Source: Saccharomycopsis malanga (Eukaryota > Ascomycota > Saccharomycetes > Ascoideales > Saccharomycopsidaceae). From it: a stretch of DNA of 64,000 nucleotides. A program made the translations under genes and the position numbers. Positions 42,020-51,750 of the stretch are shown in pieces. The stretch lies in contig CP025322.1 of assembly GCA_004014935.1 (NCBI GenBank), positions 186,001 through 250,000 of the forward strand. The letters run 5' to 3'. Position 1 is the stretch's first letter, and each line of letters opens with the position of its first letter. The notes under the pieces are model-generated. The model was not told the DNA's origin, did not search any database, and saw only the letters and a list, made by a program, of their open reading frames with translations.

Positions 42020-43516
42020 ATGAAAAGTACAATGTCCTATCGCTTAGCCGTTTGCAGTCGAAACACGGTCTTCGCAACATCGTTGATAAGATCTTCTGCA
42101 CTTCCTTTGGTGCTTAGATCAAAGAACCGTTGTTTCACTACCAGTGGTATTCCACAAATTTCTCAGAAATCATCATCCTTAGGAAGCCAAACTGCACCTG
42201 CTTCCTCTGTAGCTCCAGCCGCAGCAGATGCAGCCAATCCTTCTGCCCAGAAGAGCACAGGGCCAAACTTGAAATATCTTGACACTGTTAGCAACAGGGA
42301 GCTTCTTTCTTATTTTTTGATTGGATTATCTACATTGAACAAAACTACTTTAGATCTTGCAGTTAAGGTTTTCCCATATTTGCCTGTTAGTTTGATGAAG
42401 GCTTTTGTTTCTAACATTTACTGTGGTGGAGATAATGCTCAAGATGTGACTGAAACAGGTAAAAAGTTAGCTAACAGAAACATCAATAACATGATGATCA
42501 GCTTTACCATCGAGGACAGTGATGGAACAAAAAACCTTGACATCAATTATATTGTTGACGAGACCATCAAATCTGTAGATGACATTTTAATTCCACACAC
42601 CGAGGAGGTTATTGCTCAAGCAGTTAAAAATGGTGGCTCAGCAAATGACGTCCCAGCAGGTTATGTTGCTTTGAAACCAAGTGCTTTGGTTGCTGATCCA
42701 GCTGGTGTTATGAAGAACTACAAGGACGCTGCCTATGCTGTACAGTATCAAGTTCTTGTAGACAACTGTAGTAGAATCATTGAGCACATTTACAAAAGAA
42801 ACAAAGAATTGGCTAAGAAATATCCTGAAAGAAAAGTTCCATTGATTGTTGGAGTTATTGACGCGGAAAAATTTGAGTTGCAACAGGCAGTTTACCACTT
42901 ACAAAGAACTTTGTTCAAAAAATTCAACCCAAAGAACGAGCCGGTCTCTGTTGTTGGTACCATTCAAATGTATTTAAAACAATCATATGATGTTTTGGTG
43001 AAGGAAAAAGAGCTTGCTGAAAAAGAAGGATACAAGGTTGGATTAAAGTTAGTAAGAGGTGCTTACATACACACTGAGCCAGATCGTAAAAATGTTATCC
43101 ACGACACCAAACATGAAACTGATGTGAATTACAATAAAGGCATCAAATTGGCTATTGAGGACATTTTGGCCGCTGATAAGCCAGTCATTGGACACTTAGT
43201 TGTTGCCTCTCACAACAGAGAATCTCAAGTGAATGCTACAAACTTGCTAGGAAAATACTCGAAAAGCAGCCAAAAGAACAATATCACTTTGGCACAATTG
43301 TTGGGTATGGCAGACGACATCACTTATGATTTGGTCAAAAATTTTGGGGTCAAGAACATTATTAAATATGTTCCTTGGGGCCCACCATTAGAAACCAGGG
43401 ACTATTTGTTGAGAAGATTGGAAGAAAATGGTGATGCCGTGAGAAACGACAACGGTTTGCCTTTGATTAAAAACGTCATCTCAGCTTCCTTCAGAAGATT
43501 ATTTCAACGCCAATAG
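42020..43516 (+). CDS. PUT1: Proline dehydrogenase (proline oxidase)
   Basis: 498 residues. The first ~45 residues are Arg/Ser-rich with no acidic residue, a mitochondrial presequence (two candidate ATGs, residues 1 and 5). The FAD-binding TIM barrel follows, with VKLVRGAYIHTEPDR-type motif (LKLVRGAYIHTEPDR), GHLVVASHNRESQ, LAQLLGMADDITYDL and the C-terminal KYVPWGPPLETRDYLLRRLEEN that carries the substrate-binding arginines (read here as YVPWGPPLETRDYLLRR). Oxidises proline to pyrroline-5-carboxylate in mitochondria, passing electrons to the quinone pool. The Put3-type site upstream fits induction by proline. Confidence 0.97.
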   Translation: MKSTMSYRLAVCSRNTVFATSLIRSSALPLVLRSKNRCFTTSGIPQISQKSSSLGSQTAPASSVAPAAADAANPSAQKSTGPNLKYLDTVSNRELLSYFLIGLSTLNKTTLDLAVKVFPYLPVSLMKAFVSNIYCGGDNAQDVTETGKKLANRNINNMMISFTIEDSDGTKNLDINYIVDETIKSVDDILIPHTEEVIAQAVKNGGSANDVPAGYVALKPSALVADPAGVMKNYKDAAYAVQYQVLVDNCSRIIEHIYKRNKELAKKYPERKVPLIVGVIDAEKFELQQAVYHLQRTLFKKFNPKNEPVSVVGTIQMYLKQSYDVLVKEKELAEKEGYKVGLKLVRGAYIHTEPDRKNVIHDTKHETDVNYNKGIKLAIEDILAADKPVIGHLVVASHNRESQVNATNLLGKYSKSSQKNNITLAQLLGMADDITYDLVKNFGVKNIIKYVPWGPPLETRDYLLRRLEENGDAVRNDNGLPLIKNVISASFRRLFQRQ

Positions 43517-43964
43517 GTGTAAATTTTAGACCTTTCATTTATTTTGCTTGTCAACACTATACATTATTCATTTGCTTTGCTTTCCATTTTTGATTTCCAG
43601 CTTTGCTTTTTTTTTATTCTGTCAAGTCCTTAACCTACTTTTATAATAAATTACACCATCTTCGCATTCAATTCGGTTCTAGTAGTTTGGTACAATTTTG
43701 AATACAGTAAAGTTTCCAACCAACAAATGTAATTATTCAATATTTCTTAAAAAGCATAAACTGATCATATAAACTTCAACATAAGATAATAAATTGCCAT
43801 TCCATTGTGCGACGTAAAATGACAACACACAACGATTATATAGCGCATGAACCATGCGTTCGAAATTAGACAAAAAAATCAACATGAGTAGATTATAAGT
43901 TGAAGAGAGTAAAAAATGTCCGACAACCAACTACATCCAACAATTGAATGTCATATAACACACA
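43517..43964. other. Convergent intergenic
   Basis: T-rich 3' flank of PUT1 and 3' flank of the orphan on the other strand. Nothing else seen. Confidence 0.4.
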
Positions 43965-45089
43965 CTAACAAAAACAATCCTCTGAAGCCACTTCGTAATA
44001 GGAAGGTGTACTAAACCCTGATTCGCTCAAAGAATAGTCCAGATCATCCAAGTCAACAATAATAAAACTGGTTGGGTTCAGGGAATTGAAGGCTGAAGTA
44101 AGTACATATGCAGATCCGGCATTGTCAGGAGTACTGTCGTGGCAATCATGATTTTCCTTCTCAGCGACAGCTCCTGTCACAACATTATCTTGATCTTTGG
44201 CAACTGAATTCTTGTCTTCACTATCGGACTTTACGTCTATATATTTAGGCATGGTAGGTGACATAGCCGGAATTAACACTTCGGAGCCTGAGAAGTTTTC
44301 TCCTGCAGGTGGCGTAATATTATTGTCAAAACTCTTTTGTTCAACAGGTCTTTCTAGCTTGATGCTATCATCATTTTTAGTTGTTGTGCACTCTTTTTTT
44401 ATAACGCCATCGTAAACAGATTTATCCTCAACCAGAACAATATTATCTCCGTCTTTCAAATCACCTTGTCTATCAATATTGTCAACTGAGGTGTTGTCTT
44501 GCAATTGATCTTTATCAGAACAATCAGGTGCATGAGATTCGTTAGTGTCACCATTATTTACTTTACCGTTAGGATCATTTACCACCTCCCAGCATTCAGC
44601 ATCCTCTTTATCAACAGACTTCGAATCAGAAACAATCCCCTTATCAACAGTGGCACTCTTAATAAAATCTTTGACCCCAGCCCTTTCAAGCTTCTTTTTG
44701 GCTAGATACCTGCGTCTTCTCAACACTTTACTGGGAGTACTGAATTCAATCCCAAGATTGCGAATGTTAGACATGAAAAAAAAACAAAACTTGCGCAAGC
44801 CATATTTGGAAATGTTAAGGATGTTTGCTGATTTTTGAGTATGCTTGACTCTTACCGTTGTTTGCATGACCTGAGATGTCGAAAACTTTAAGTAACTATT
44901 CAATAAATCAACTATAGGCGGATAGTGAGACCAAATATCAGACATACACATCCGAATGTAAGTTTCCGTAGTGAAATTTAAGTGCGTAAAGTTTGCAATC
45001 AATTTACAAGAATCTAAGAAGTCCTCAATCTCATAACATCTTCTGTGGTTTTTGAGACTTCTGAACTCCTGATTCACTTTCTTTTGCAT
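43965..45089 (-). CDS. Hypothetical protein, 374 residues
   Basis: Start set at ATG 45089 (the open frame reaches 45128 without another ATG). Residues 1-90 are helical and mixed-charge; ~125-150 are very basic (VLRRRRYLAKKKLERAG); the rest is acidic, Asp/Ser/Asn-rich and probably disordered, ending in FIIVDLDDLDYSLSESG. Near 44861 the minus strand reads GTAAGA, and a CTAAC lies near 44766, so an intron around MSNIRNLGIEFS is possible, though the frame is also open without splicing. No family recognised. It shares a promoter region with AVO2. Confidence 0.6.
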   Translation of the reverse strand: MQKKVNQEFRSLKNHRRCYEIEDFLDSCKLIANFTHLNFTTETYIRMCMSDIWSHYPPIVDLLNSYLKFSTSQVMQTTVRVKHTQKSANILNISKYGLRKFCFFFMSNIRNLGIEFSTPSKVLRRRRYLAKKKLERAGVKDFIKSATVDKGIVSDSKSVDKEDAECWEVVNDPNGKVNNGDTNESHAPDCSDKDQLQDNTSVDNIDRQGDLKDGDNIVLVEDKSVYDGVIKKECTTTKNDDSIKLERPVEQKSFDNNITPPAGENFSGSEVLIPAMSPTMPKYIDVKSDSEDKNSVAKDQDNVVTGAVAEKENHDCHDSTPDNAGSAYVLTSAFNSLNPTSFIIVDLDDLDYSLSESGFSTPSYYEVASEDCFC

Positions 45090-45689
45090 AGTAATGTAGT
45101 TTTGCGAATATAGTAGGGGATAAAACACGCTAGCAACCTCAGGCTACTTTTGGAGAGAGAACAATTGATAATATTACCAAGTTTGTCTCACAATGAAATA
45201 ACAGAGAATGCCACTAGAAAGCAGCAGCCCAAACAACGTCTGAAGAAAGGTAGTTTCCAACTAATACAAAAGCTCAATTTTTTTATACAATGGTAGACCA
45301 TACATATAAATATAATGAATTATTTCACAAATAAAATGCTGAAATTTTTTTATATGCTCTAAATGGAAATTTTAAACTCTTACTTCTGGGATAGTTTATA
45401 TACCTTCTTATTTAGAATGGGGGGTGGGTAGCTGTCTTTCAAAAAGGTAAGCCGCTGAAGGGGGTCTGTTAGTAGCTTTCCTGTCCCTGGAAATTACTAT
45501 CACATATTTACCATTTCTGCTAAATGCACGACCCATAGTCATTTTCTTAAATGAAACATAGGATAAGAAGAAGACAATGCAAATGCTGAGGCTAACAACG
45601 AAACGGTTTTGTGAGGTGGTAACATTACTTGAAATATAGTTGTTTTCTTTAAGGCTGCTACAAAGGCCGATATTTGTTATAAATCCGCA
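45090..45689. other. Divergent promoter, orphan / AVO2
   Basis: No ORF or repeat. A G-rich patch GGGGGGTGGG lies near 45419. No assigned factor site. Confidence 0.4.
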
Positions 45690-48347
45690 ATGTTGGACGT
45701 GCGGATTCGTTTACGAGAGGCCATAATAGACGGAAATGTGCTGGTGGTTAAACGAATTCTAAGGCGGTTTCCACACCATTTAAAGAATATTAATCCGGAA
45801 AATGGCTGGTCTTCGTTGCATTATGCAGGTTACTATGGGCATTATATAATATGCGTTAGTCTAGTGGGGCTAGGGCATGACAACGACGAGATATCATTGA
45901 ATTTTGACAACAATGCACCAATCCACACTACTGTATTGAGCGGCAACCACCAGACTCTTTTGATGATTCTTCAGTCATTTCCGCAATCTTTGGACCTAAA
46001 AGGAGACAGGCTTCGGTCGCCGCTACACATGGCGGCGGTGATGGACTACAGCAGTTGCGTAGACCTTTTAATAGAAAAAGGTGCCAACATCAACGCGATT
46101 GACGCAGACGGAAACACGCCACTCCACTTGGCGATGATGTACGGCAGCCTAGCAAGTATCAGACTGTTGTTGCTTCACCGTGCGTATATTGACGTGCGTA
46201 ACACTGCAGGTTGGCTTCCAGTAGAAGCCGCTGTGGATGTTGAAACAGAGAGGTGGTTCAACCAGTTAATAGAGGAAGTAATTAACAAGCCTAAACTGTC
46301 TGTTATGGAGATTCCTACCGGGGTGACAGATACTCTGGTGTCTAGTTACCGCACCAATCTTTTTTCCAGTTATAATAGTAATTCGACAACAGCTAGTGTG
46401 ATTTCACAGCCGGTATTCACCAAAGTCAGCAGAAGCGATACAGTAGATAGTGATCCTGACATTATGAGATATAAGCACGGTGCGTCCCCTAAAATGCGTA
46501 AGCATTCAAACTCCTCGCCGGTGGCTTTCAATGTTCAAGAAGGGAAACCGAGTCACATTGCGGATCTGAGCATTGAGGAGGAACCACACACACCCACATA
46601 CGACACACATGCCACTGCCAATTCAAAAAGCAGCTCGGAACTCAGTTCTATGCTGTCACCGGTGTTTCCACCATCGATTCCTCCTGCTCCGGGAAGCGTC
46701 TTGTCGTCTCCCAATAAGCCATTTGGTTCTCCTTTCATGCAAAACACCTCACCCTCTGCATACAACGGCATGTTTCGTAAAGCAAACCAGGATCAGGGTG
46801 TGTTTTTGCGAGTCAGGTCCAACAGTAATGATGTTTACAACGCAAGAAAGATACCGCAGCCCAGAAGAATACACTCCAATTCAGTGGGAACCACTTCTCC
46901 TGCGCATCATCTGCTAGTGAACAACGGAAGCAACGCTAATTTTCCCGACACAGCTTTCAAAGCTCTTCTCACAAAACCTACAGATGCTGGCTCTTTAACG
47001 CCCTCTACAATGGCAGTGGCCACACAAAAATCTCCTCAACCACAGTTGCTTCGCGGAGTTAAAAGTTCACTGTCTTTAAATAGTCCTGACAAGGGGCATA
47101 AGAGCCGTTCAAGAGCAAGCAGCGTACATAACATGATCAACACCCCCGGCAGGTACCGGTCTAACACAATTCTTTCCTATAACAGTGCAATTTCTGACAA
47201 GTCCAAACAAAGTGTGATTTCAGATAAAACTAAACAAAACACCAAGAGCACTTCGAAAAAGGCTCAGTTTGCTCTTGATGCTTCACAATCAGATTTAGCT
47301 AGTAGCAACCGTAATAGTAATCACAGTCTCAGTAGCATTCCTGACCACGCGGATACTCTCGGGAGCATTCCTGACGATTCGAACAGTCATAGTAACGACC
47401 TTTCTGCTGAAACACATGTGATTTATCTGTCCGATGATGATAGTGGCACTGATGTTGATTCAAGTGAAAATGAAGAGTCACCAGAGTCACCAGAGTCACA
47501 GATCCCTACTTTTGATATAGACAGCCCCAGTCCCAAAATACTCCGTCAGAAAATTAAAGGCAGCAATACTGACAGGGATAGTACTCTTAGAGAACGTAAT
47601 CAAAAGGATATAATCACCTCCACAGATAAAAATCAAAAGGATGCTGTTGATAGTATCGGAACAAAGTTCCATAGCCACTTCTTAGCAAATGACCTCAGAA
47701 ACACGCCAAATCATAGAGAGCTTGCAAAATTTTATTCTCCCAACATCGACGAACATCATCAAAAGTTTGGCTCTGATACAGGTGTTCTTGCTATAAGTCC
47801 TCTGGACAGCAAGTTTTTGGTAAACCCGTTCATTGAACTGCAGGACAGTCGCCAGAACAACATACTGTCAGCTAACAATATAATTGAGAAAAGATACAAG
47901 CCGCCCAATGATACCATCACAGAAACAAGCAAAAGAAGTTCCATTTTGTCAATCCCTATCATGAGTATGCTGCGTCGAAGACACGACAGCAGTTCAAGGG
48001 ATGCCCGGGGACATAAAACACAGGACTCCAACATCACACTTTCAGGAGCTCCATCAGATTCGTAAGTATCTATTTGTACTATATAATTTTTTTGAATGCA
48101 TGCTACATTTTTGTTTATTACTACCTACTTATATTGGGAAAGTGAAAAGACTAGTGATTTTGGTTCAACTTCGACAAAACAAGTACAGGTTGAAAGAGTG
48201 CATCAAAGCCTTTTTACAGTGAGGAATTTGACAAAAAAAGGAAAAAATATAAATGACAGTGGTAAAAGTCGGAGCCTTCTTTTGAAAACGGTACAACTTA
48301 TTGATAACCTTTCTTCTGGTTTGAAGTGTGAAGTTTGGTCTCCCTAG
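45690..48347 (+). CDS. AVO2: Avo2-like TORC2 subunit (probably two exons)
   Basis: The N-terminal ~190 residues are ankyrin repeats that align with S. cerevisiae Avo2: VRIRLREAIIDGN, NGWSSLHYAGYYGHYIICV, SPLHMAAVMDYSSCVDLLI, DGNTPLHLAM. A long Ser/Asn-rich region follows, then a conserved tail SILSIPIMSMLRRR. Avo2 is a non-essential ankyrin subunit of TOR complex 2 at the plasma membrane. Unspliced, the frame stops at 48063-48065 (791 residues). GTAAGT begins at 48062, inside that last codon, and removing 48062-48142 (81 nt, ending GGGAAAG) joins in phase to 67 more codons ending at 48347 (858 residues). The downstream exon has protein-like composition, but the branch site (TACTACC) is weak, so both forms are possible. 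Confidence 0.88.
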
Positions 48348-48685
48348 TTAATATTTCTACGGTACATGGAAAGCGTTCTAGAAAACCATGAAATACGTAT
48401 TTAAGAATCGGCAAGAATCGCCCTAGTGTACTCTACCTTATACTACATTTTTTTACACGTGATAAAAGGGGGCGATTAATCCAACTTTTTCCTCTTTCCA
48501 TCTGTCAAGATAGGATCAAGTGTTGTTTAACTCCAATATAAACACAGTAATATTCCATCCTCTGGGCCAATTGAGACTCTGGTCAATTTGAGATATAAAA
48601 AGGAAATACTCTTTGTTATTAGTTTGTACTGAGATCAGATTTAACTAGTTATCAACAGAAAATAGATATTGGACATAACCAATTT
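48348..48685. other. Promoter of GVP36
   Basis: Contains TATAAAAA at 48594-48601, about 90 bp before the ATG. No other signal seen. Confidence 0.5.
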
Positions 48686-49816
48686 ATGAATACAATGTCG
48701 TTTGATAACTTTGGAAACTTTACAAAATCTTTCCAAAATTTCAGTAACCAATCTTTTACTTTTGCCAAAAAGACTCAGCGTTTGGTTGAGGAGCGTTTAG
48801 GCAAGGTCACCGATGTCGTATGTGATTATGATAATATTCAGAAACGTTGCCCGTTGTTTCATGTGCATTATACTAACTAAATTCAGAGTCAACTTCCTCA
48901 AGAATATATTGACTTGGAGCACAAAGTAGACAGCTTGAAGGCTGTTTACCAAAAGTTGTTGAACATTACGTAAGTACAGGTTGACTAGGTGCTTGAAAGA
49001 ATACATAATACTAACATTATAGTAACACTTACGAAAATGAAGCTTATGACTATCCAGCTAACATTGTATGTATCGATTTCTATTTCTACTTCTTGCGAAT
49101 TGTTACTAACAAGCATCCAGAAAGAATCTTTCAATGAGTTTTCCAAGACTTTCTTGACTAAGGTTCAAGACCTTTCCAAAGCTACTTCTGCCCAAGATGC
49201 TCAAGCTGTATTACTTTCCCCTGGAAAACAGCAGCCACCAAAGACCCTCAACCATGCGCTTGGCCGTGCTGCCTTGGCTGCTTCTCAGGATTTGAAATCT
49301 GCTTCTGGTTCTGATTTAACTGCTGCTTCTTTGGAAAATCAAAGTGCTCTTTCTGAAGCTTTGACCAAGTACGCTACTGCAGAGTTAAAGATTGGAGAAG
49401 CTCGTTTGACCCAAGATAATTTGATTAGAGCTAGATTTAACTTGCCAATGTCCAAAGCGTTGAAAACCTCTTTGAGTAAAGCTTCGAAGGCTAGAAGAGT
49501 TGTCGAAGAAAAAAGATTGAATTACGACACTGCCAGAGCTGCTTTGAAGAACTCTAGACCGGAAAATGAAAGTAAATTGAGATCCGAATTGGACCATTTG
49601 GAGGATGAATTTGCAAATGCTACTGAAGAAGCTGTTTCTATTATGAAAAACGTGGTTGATGATTCTAAGCCATTGACTGAATTGGTAGAATTGATTGAAG
49701 CTCAGTTGAGTTACCACAAATCTGCCACTGAATTGTTGTCAAACTTGTTGCCAGAAATCAACACTTTGATCGAAAAAGATGCCTCTAGAACTTCCGCATT
49801 TGGTGATGACATTTGA
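48686..49816 (+). CDS. GVP36: Gvp36-like BAR domain protein (four exons)
   Basis: Exons 48686-48817, 48887-48969, 49023-49065 and 49121-49816 join in phase to 317 residues. Introns are 69, 53 and 55 nt with GTATGT, GTAAGT, GTATGT donors and perfect TACTAAC branch sites 9, 7 and 10 nt before the 3' splice site. The spliced product follows S. cerevisiae Gvp36: TQRLVEERLGKVTDV, then QLPQEYIDLEHKVDSLK, YENEAYDYPANI and, in the last exon, KTLNHALGRAAL. The whole length is a BAR-type coiled-coil domain. Gvp36 is a Golgi/endosome-associated membrane-bending protein needed for endocytosis and vacuole shape. Translation may start at the second ATG (48695), which gives the MSF start of the yeast protein. 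Confidence 0.93.
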
Positions 49817-50411
49817 TTCTTTGTTTTTCCTACTTTTTGTGTCTTGATTTTCGTTTTTGTCTTTGTCGTAGATTCTTGTCTTTGATAATGATAAGGTTTC
49901 TTTTTTTGTTCGAAGTTAACTGTAGTGAGTCTGGTCGGTTGTAGTCAGTATATAGTAGGATTTACAAGAATAAATTTGCAATAATGCGACTAACAAGAAA
50001 AAAAGCAAATGCAGTAGTAGATATTAAAGTAATTCAGTTTCTGTGCGTAGAATTGCCTGCCTACGTTAAAATGATAATTAAAATGATAGAAACACTGTCT
50101 TCCCAATATGTATATCAGCTGCATGTTCTTTGATGTTTTACCTTTGGTGTCAAGGTAAAAAATAGTGGCTGATGCCCAATTTCGTATCTGAGACTGTTTC
50201 CGAAGGCCTTTTTTTGTTGACAGATGGAATTATTAAATTTGTTGCAAAATATGTGGTGATAGTATGCTTTTTTCAACAACATGTCTCTATTCCGGAATTT
50301 CAGCTCTACAAATTTTATAAATAACATAAAATCCGTCATTAATTTGATACTTTATGCAATACTTTATGCAAAACTATACTATATATGCAATTCTTGCTAA
50401 AACCGCGAATT
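49817..50411. other. Convergent intergenic GVP36 / IST3
   Basis: T-rich GVP36 3' flank; a 74-codon minus frame at 50115-50339 lacks support. Nothing else seen. Confidence 0.4.
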
Positions 50412-51434
50412 TTACCACGCCAAATCACCTTGGTACTGGTTATTCGCATTAAAATTTGCATCATCATTAATATTGCCTTTATCATTACGTTCCTGATCTT
50501 GTTTTGCTCTATTGTCAAGAGCCACGCTGATGGTTCGGGGTTCTTTATGTTCATCACTGTCCCTTTCCACTTTTCCGGCAGCGCTTGTATGCTCTTCCAA
50601 AGTCTTGTCTCTAGATCTTTGACGATTCCCATCATTTTTTCTGTTTGTCTCTCTATACCGTTCTTCTTTATCTTTTCGGTTATCTTTGTCATATTTTTCA
50701 TCCTTTCTATCTTTGTCATATTGGAGCCTTTCTCTATCTCTTTCCTCTCCATGTCTACTTCTGTCTCTGTATTCCCTATGTCTATCCCTGTGCCTGTGTC
50801 TATCTCTGCCGCTACCATGGTAGTCACGTTGTCTACTTTTAGACTTGTTGTCACTACCTATCCGTTCATCTCTATGTCTTGAGTGTCGGCTACTACGAAC
50901 TCCACCATCATGTTTATCACGTCCATGATAAATTCTATCATTATGCCTTATTTCATGGTTTTTGTCACTCTCAAATGATTCCCTACCTTCAATCTGCTTG
51001 GTTTCCTCTTCATACGTGATAAAGTCTTTTTCCAATTCGCGTTGCGTTGCCCTGTCAAAGTCAGTGACGATTTCGTTGCCCCTCTCATCAAACTGTGCTT
51101 TATAATAACAATGGTCCACTCTTATTATTCTATCCAACAATTTGATTCCGTTAAAGTTATCCACAGCAAGCACTGCAGACCGTTGGTCCTCATATTTCAA
51201 AAATCCAAATCCCCGTGGTTCAGCTGTTTCTCGGTCCCGTGGAATCCTTATGTCAGTAGGTACTCCATACTGTGAAAATATTGCAAGAATGTCCTTTTCT
51301 GTCAACACTTTGGGCAAATTGCCTATAAATATATACGCTGTGTCACTGTATTCTTGATGCCAGGATGCTGAGAATGGAACATTGTTTTTCAATTCCGTCT
51401 CATTGAGCTTTGTGATTTGCGCCGTCGTGCCCAT
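50412..51434 (-). CDS. IST3: Ist3/RBMX2-like RES complex RNA-binding protein
   Basis: 340 residues. RRM at ~33-110 with RNP2 YIFIGNL and RNP1 RGFGFLKY; the preceding SASWHQEYSDTAY and following IRVDHCYYKAQFDERGNE match Ist3 (Snu17) and human RBMX2. From ~155 to 310 the chain is a dense Arg/Asp/His/Glu/Lys tail. Ist3 joins Bud13 and Pml1 in the RES complex, which stabilises the activated spliceosome and aids splicing of weak introns. S. cerevisiae Ist3 is only about 148 residues and lacks this tail; RBMX2 has one. This suggests an ancestral form kept in an intron-bearing yeast. Confidence 0.92.
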   Translation of the reverse strand: MGTTAQITKLNETELKNNVPFSASWHQEYSDTAYIFIGNLPKVLTEKDILAIFSQYGVPTDIRIPRDRETAEPRGFGFLKYEDQRSAVLAVDNFNGIKLLDRIIRVDHCYYKAQFDERGNEIVTDFDRATQRELEKDFITYEEETKQIEGRESFESDKNHEIRHNDRIYHGRDKHDGGVRSSRHSRHRDERIGSDNKSKSRQRDYHGSGRDRHRHRDRHREYRDRSRHGEERDRERLQYDKDRKDEKYDKDNRKDKEERYRETNRKNDGNRQRSRDKTLEEHTSAAGKVERDSDEHKEPRTISVALDNRAKQDQERNDKGNINDDANFNANNQYQGDLAW

Positions 51435-51750
51435 ATTAAAAAATGTTCACAAGCTAAGTTGAACACTATCTGACCACTTCCCCATATACTGTCCAAAATA
51501 TGTGCTAAAGGATCCTCTATTAAGTGGTCCCACTTAATCGCATATTGAGTTATAAATGCCCGGGTAACTAGTGGAATGTTAGTGAGATGAGGCCGATGAG
51601 GGTGGTTGAAAATTTCAGAAGCCCTACGTTGTAGAGTGGGTTGTGGAGTTGTAACTATTTATTTTTTTCAACGTTTTCCAGTTGGTTTTTCTTCAAATGG
51701 TGACTTTGAGTCATAAGGGATTTTATAAAACAAATTTTTAAGGAAACTAG
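51435..51750. other. Divergent promoter IST3 / TPA1
   Basis: CGGGTAA at 51561-51567 fits the Reb1 consensus, near the middle of this 316-bp region, a usual place for a nucleosome-excluding factor. Confidence 0.5.
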
